64,000 nucleotides of DNA from Chlamydia poikilotherma (GTDB lineage: Bacteria > Chlamydiota > Chlamydiia > Chlamydiales > Chlamydiaceae): NCBI RefSeq assembly GCF_900239975.1, contig NZ_LS992154.1, forward strand, positions 992,001 to 1,056,000, written 5' to 3'. The notes beneath the pieces were generated by a model that had not been told where the DNA came from, did no database searches, and was given only the letters and a program-made list of their open reading frames with translations. This document shows positions 60,763 to 64,000 of this stretch, piece after piece. Every line of letters starts with the position of its first letter. Position 1 is the first letter of the stretch. The translations under genes were made by a program, and so were the position numbers.

Positions 60763-61293
60763 ATGAACCATGATCATTATGATGCATCAGAAGCTGATTA
60801 CCACCACTCACTCGATGAGCTCCTTTACCAATCAGAAGAAGCTTTCTCTTTGGATAAATACCAAGAAACTGGAGTTTATGTTGAAGAAGACAAGGAGAAT
60901 GGTGATCTCCTTATAGTTCTTGGAGAATCCATTCTAAAAGGTGTCATACGCCAATTCTATATTAGTGATGATAATCATGCTTATACGCGTAGTTGTCTGA
61001 CAGGAGACTGGGAGTTATGGTTTAATATCCCTCCAAAAACAATAGAAAGCAAAACTTATGACTTCAACTCTCTATTAGAATCCGATTTTCTTCTTACTAC
61101 AAATGTAGAAACATTTGTAAACGCTCCCGAAGATTTCCCAAAGGGATCGGAGTCCTTAAATAATATCATTATTTGTATGACAACTCGTAATCGAGATCAT
61201 CACGTACAGTTTCTGATTGGGGATAACCACAGAACATTTTGGATACGCCACCATGATGCAAATACATGGTCCGAGTGGTCCACATTTATTTAA
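60763..61293 (+). CDS. Conserved chlamydial protein of unknown function (CT702 homologue)
   Basis: A 176-residue acidic protein beginning NHDHYDASEADYHHSLDELL. I start at the ATG at 60763, nine bases after GGAG (60750-60753); the frame continues upstream to a TTG which would absorb this site. The rest has short beta-like stretches and aromatic residues (ELWFNIPPKT, HHVQFLIGDNHRTFWIRHHD). No domain is recognised and there is no signal or membrane segment. It ends 55 bases from the convergent secA stop. Confidence 0.65.
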   Translation: MNHDHYDASEADYHHSLDELLYQSEEAFSLDKYQETGVYVEEDKENGDLLIVLGESILKGVIRQFYISDDNHAYTRSCLTGDWELWFNIPPKTIESKTYDFNSLLESDFLLTTNVETFVNAPEDFPKGSESLNNIIICMTTRNRDHHVQFLIGDNHRTFWIRHHDANTWSEWSTFI

Positions 61294-61316
61294 AATCGTA
61301 AATTAGAGCAGGAAAA

Positions 61317-61350
61317 GGCTGGAAGCTAGCCCAGCCCTAAAAGCTTTTTT
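61317..61350 (+). terminator. Candidate terminator between CT702 homologue and secA
   Basis: A GGCTGG/CCAGCC stem (61317-61322 with 61331-61336) is followed, after eight bases, by six T residues. The gap before the T-run makes it less than ideal. Confidence 0.4.
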
Positions 61351-64000
61351 ATTCGTCGTCAGAATCATTGATAACAGTTAATTCCATAGGACCGAAGTTC
61401 TCATCATTTTGGAATGATGTAGCAACAACAGGAATAACATTTTGAGGACGCTGTTCTCTAGTCATAGTTAACTCTAGACGGAATAGATGTTTCACAATAG
61501 CGATACGAATATCCCGGACAAGGCTTTCAAATAGTAAGAATGATTCGTGTTTAAATTCAATTAAAGGATCTTTCTGACCCACAGTACGTAAACCTACTTC
61601 ACTACGGAGTAAATCCATGTCCACAAGATGAATTTTCCATTGTTCATCGATATGCATAATCATTACTGAGCGTATAATATCTTTACAGATACCATTAGCA
61701 TCAACATCATTTCCAGCAGCTGTAGTAATTTCGTCTACCATAGAAGAAAACTTATTCTGGAAAACCCCAATCAAATCATCTGCAACTTTTTCTGCAATAG
61801 CATCTAAAGTGTTTAACCTACGCAATTCCTCAAGATTTAACTTCAGAGGGAAAGAGTAGTTCATCCATTCTTCTAGAGTAGGGAGAGAGTGACCTGTGGG
61901 ATGATTACGACTCGTGATCAATGAAGCTATCATCAATGACACATGATATATCGATTCCTTAGCTAAGGCAAAGATATCCTCAGAACGTATAACTTCGTTA
62001 CGAAAACCATAAATAGTCTGTCTCTGCCTATTCATAACATCGTCATACTCAAGAGTATGTTTTCGAATTGTATAGTTTCTTGCTTCAACACGTTTTTGAG
62101 CAGTCTCAATTAGCTTGTTAAACATAGGATCCGACATGGCCTCTCCCTCAGGAGGACGGAAATGTCGAATCAATGCGTTTAATTTTGGCGAAGCAAATAA
62201 ACGCATCAGACGATCTTCAAAAGATAAGAAGAACTTAGCAGCGCCAGGATCCCCTAAACGTGCGCAACGTCCACGTAATTGCCTATCAATACGTCGAGAC
62301 TGATGGCGACTTGTACCGATAACATGAAGACCACCAACAACTACAGCTTCCTGATCTAGCTTGATATCTGTACCACGACCTGCCATATTTGTAGCAACAG
62401 TAACAGCACCTAGCTTCCCAGCTGCAGCAATAATCTCCGCTTCTTGAGCATGATTTTTTGCATTTAAAACTGTATGATTTATACGATTTTGTTTCAAAAT
62501 ACGAGACAGCTTCTCAGAGACCTCAACAGATTCTGTACCTATGAGAATAGGATTCCCGTCTTTATGTATACGAGCAATTTCATTAACAATCGCATGATAC
62601 TTCTCACGCTCTGTCATATAAAATTCATCGTTATGATCTACACGTAAACATGTTTTAAATGTAGGCACTTGGAGAACATATAGATTATAAATTTCTTTAA
62701 ATTCTTTGGACTCGGTAATTGCCGTCCCAGTCATACCTGCAAGTTTTTCGTAAAGACGGAAGAAATTCTGCAAAGTTACTGTCGCAAAAGTTTGTGATTC
62801 CTTACGGATAGTCACATGTTCTTTTGCTTCTATTGCTTGATGAAGACCTTCGGAAAAACGACGGCCTGGTTGTGGACGACCTGTATGTTCATCAATAATG
62901 ACAATTTGATCATCACGGACAATGTAGTCCACATCACGTTCCATAAGCAATTGTGCTCTCAACAGCTGTCTCAAACCATGAGCTCGAGCTTTTCTTTGAG
63001 TGTCTTCTTCAGAAACGGCAATTTTTCTATTAATTTTATCTGTTGGAGAAAGAGATTCATCACTATCTATTAGAGCGTATTCGTGTCCCATATCCATCAT
63101 GACGAAATCTTCGGCAGAGCCTCCGGCCCTATCAACCCACTGTTGCATGCCACGATCTGTCAATTCAAAATCATTATTGTGCTCATCAACAATGATATAA
63201 AGTTGAGATAGTTTTTCAATACTCTCTTCTTTATTTTGTTCAGCGTGATAATAAGTATCCCACTTATCAATCATAGCTCGCAAATCGGGGTGTTCGCGTA
63301 CTCTACGCAAAACACGATTTAAAGGCATACCCTTACTAACTAGCCATAAACTCCGGCAAAATTCAGAAATACCTTCGATAACTTTTTTATCCTTAGGAAG
63401 GATATCCATATCCAAGAACAGTTCTAATCCTCGTCTAGCATCAAGAGCTAATTGATTACATAGTTCTCTTTGTAATTGCACTAGTTCAGCAACTTTATCC
63501 TTAAGTTCGAAATAAACAGGATTATGTTTTTCTCCAGGCCCGGAAATAATTAAAGGAGTTCTTGCTTCATCAATTAGAATAGAATCCACTTCATCAATAA
63601 TAGCAAAATAGAATCCCCGACCTACCTGCTCATCAACAGAAGTTGCTATAGAATTATCTCTGAGATAATCGAACCCAAATTCTGAGGCTGTACCATAGAC
63701 AACATCACAACGATAGATTTCCTTTCGTTTTTCTAAAGGCGAGCCGGATATCAATACTCCGGTAGTTAGACCTAACCAACGCAATATGGAGCCAACCCAT
63801 TCACAGTCTCTTTGAGCAAGATAATCGTTAACTGTGACCAAATGCACAGGCTTCCCTGTTAAAGCATTTAAATACAGAGGCATAACTGCGGTAAGAGTTT
63901 TTCCTTCGCCTGTCTGCATCTCAGTAATAAAGCCCTTGTGCATAGCTATAGCACCGAGAACCTGAACATCATAAGGAACCATGTCCCAATTCTGATGATA
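61349..64000 (-). CDS. secA: Preprotein translocase ATPase SecA (N-terminus outside window)
   Basis: SecA drives proteins through SecYEG. The frame is open to the window edge, so about 80-90 N-terminal residues are missing; the methionine at 63982 is internal. Visible motifs are EMQTGEGKTLTAVMPLYLNA (Walker A), IIDEVDSILIDEARTPLIIS (DEAD-like box), VTVATNMAGRGTDIKLD and RQLRGRCARLGDPG. The C-terminus ends ELTVINDSDDE and lacks the cysteine-rich zinc motif that binds SecB in E. coli. That fits the absence of SecB reported in chlamydiae. Its partner yajC is also in this window. Confidence 0.96.
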   Translation of the reverse strand, partial: YHQNWDMVPYDVQVLGAIAMHKGFITEMQTGEGKTLTAVMPLYLNALTGKPVHLVTVNDYLAQRDCEWVGSILRWLGLTTGVLISGSPLEKRKEIYRCDVVYGTASEFGFDYLRDNSIATSVDEQVGRGFYFAIIDEVDSILIDEARTPLIISGPGEKHNPVYFELKDKVAELVQLQRELCNQLALDARRGLELFLDMDILPKDKKVIEGISEFCRSLWLVSKGMPLNRVLRRVREHPDLRAMIDKWDTYYHAEQNKEESIEKLSQLYIIVDEHNNDFELTDRGMQQWVDRAGGSAEDFVMMDMGHEYALIDSDESLSPTDKINRKIAVSEEDTQRKARAHGLRQLLRAQLLMERDVDYIVRDDQIVIIDEHTGRPQPGRRFSEGLHQAIEAKEHVTIRKESQTFATVTLQNFFRLYEKLAGMTGTAITESKEFKEIYNLYVLQVPTFKTCLRVDHNDEFYMTEREKYHAIVNEIARIHKDGNPILIGTESVEVSEKLSRILKQNRINHTVLNAKNHAQEAEIIAAAGKLGAVTVATNMAGRGTDIKLDQEAVVVGGLHVIGTSRHQSRRIDRQLRGRCARLGDPGAAKFFLSFEDRLMRLFASPKLNALIRHFRPPEGEAMSDPMFNKLIETAQKRVEARNYTIRKHTLEYDDVMNRQRQTIYGFRNEVIRSEDIFALAKESIYHVSLMIASLITSRNHPTGHSLPTLEEWMNYSFPLKLNLEELRRLNTLDAIAEKVADDLIGVFQNKFSSMVDEITTAAGNDVDANGICKDIIRSVMIMHIDEQWKIHLVDMDLLRSEVGLRTVGQKDPLIEFKHESFLLFESLVRDIRIAIVKHLFRLELTMTREQRPQNVIPVVATSFQNDENFGPMELTVINDSDDE

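Overview
The window is a chromosomal segment of a Chlamydia/Chlamydophila species. The evidence is gene content and order: hctA (the lysine/alanine/proline-rich histone H1-like Hc1), a SET-domain histone methyltransferase, porB, two DUF582-type proteins, a flagellar-like type III secretion remnant (FliF/FliH/FliI/FliJ), eukaryote-type UDP-GlcNAc pyrophosphorylase, Na+-NQR subunit F, and ftsK, rodA, mreB. This matches the known chlamydial block from hemE (CT747 in C. trachomatis numbering) down to secA (CT701). The Hc1 C-terminal tail and several protein lengths differ from what I remember of C. trachomatis, so I favour a psittaci/abortus/felis/caviae-type lineage, but the species is not settled by what I can see. 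CT numbers are quoted from memory of the C. trachomatis gene order.

Layout. 1-3147: hemE (5' end outside the window), hemN and hemG, overlapping genes for late haem synthesis. 3118-9676: exported TPR protein, hctA with a clear terminator, an RNA uracil-5 methyltransferase, yajC and nqrF. 9677-16318: rRNA operon on the minus strand (16S-23S-5S, ending in a perfect terminator hairpin), with a decayed gene on each side, then tRNA-His. 16409-20279: ftsK, a metallo-beta-lactamase-fold protein and the SET-domain gene. 20284-24504: PEBP-family protein, Na+/amino-acid symporter, lipoprotein and an exported protein of unknown role. 24522-28774: riboflavin genes ribH, ribBA, ribD and divergent serS. 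28840-31572: a VIT1/CCC1-like membrane protein and a P1B-type ATPase, probably a metal-handling pair. 31577-35401: rodA, birA, CT724 homologue, pseudouridine synthase, gpmA. 35356-37331: a NifS-like and a NifU-like gene, both missing key residues. 37435-40679: fliF-fliH-fliI-fliJ-like operon. 40699-44247: UDP-GlcNAc pyrophosphorylase, gpsA, porB. 44244-54195: two DUF582 proteins, pckG, mreB and an SNF2 helicase on the minus strand. 54386-61293: tRNA-Gly, tig, clpP, clpX, pcnB, der, CT702 homologue. 61349-64000: secA (N-terminus outside the window).

Themes. Developmental chromatin (Hc1 and the SET methyltransferase), FtsZ-independent division (FtsK, RodA, MreB), secretion (YajC, SecA, flagellar-type T3S parts, DUF582 effectors), cofactor synthesis (haem, riboflavin, biotin transfer) and protein quality control (Tig-ClpP-ClpX) are all represented. 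The most interesting points are (i) a NifS-like protein lacking the Schiff-base lysine, the PLP-stacking histidine and the catalytic cysteine, coupled to a NifU-like protein whose scaffold cysteines are mostly replaced but whose Nfu CxxC is intact; (ii) a FliF-like protein ending in a segment that reads like the FliG middle domain; (iii) a P1B-4-like ATPase (SPC and HEGST motifs) next to a VIT1/CCC1-like protein; (iv) two previously functional genes in advanced decay on both sides of the rRNA operon. I see no CRISPR array, no insertion sequence and no prophage.
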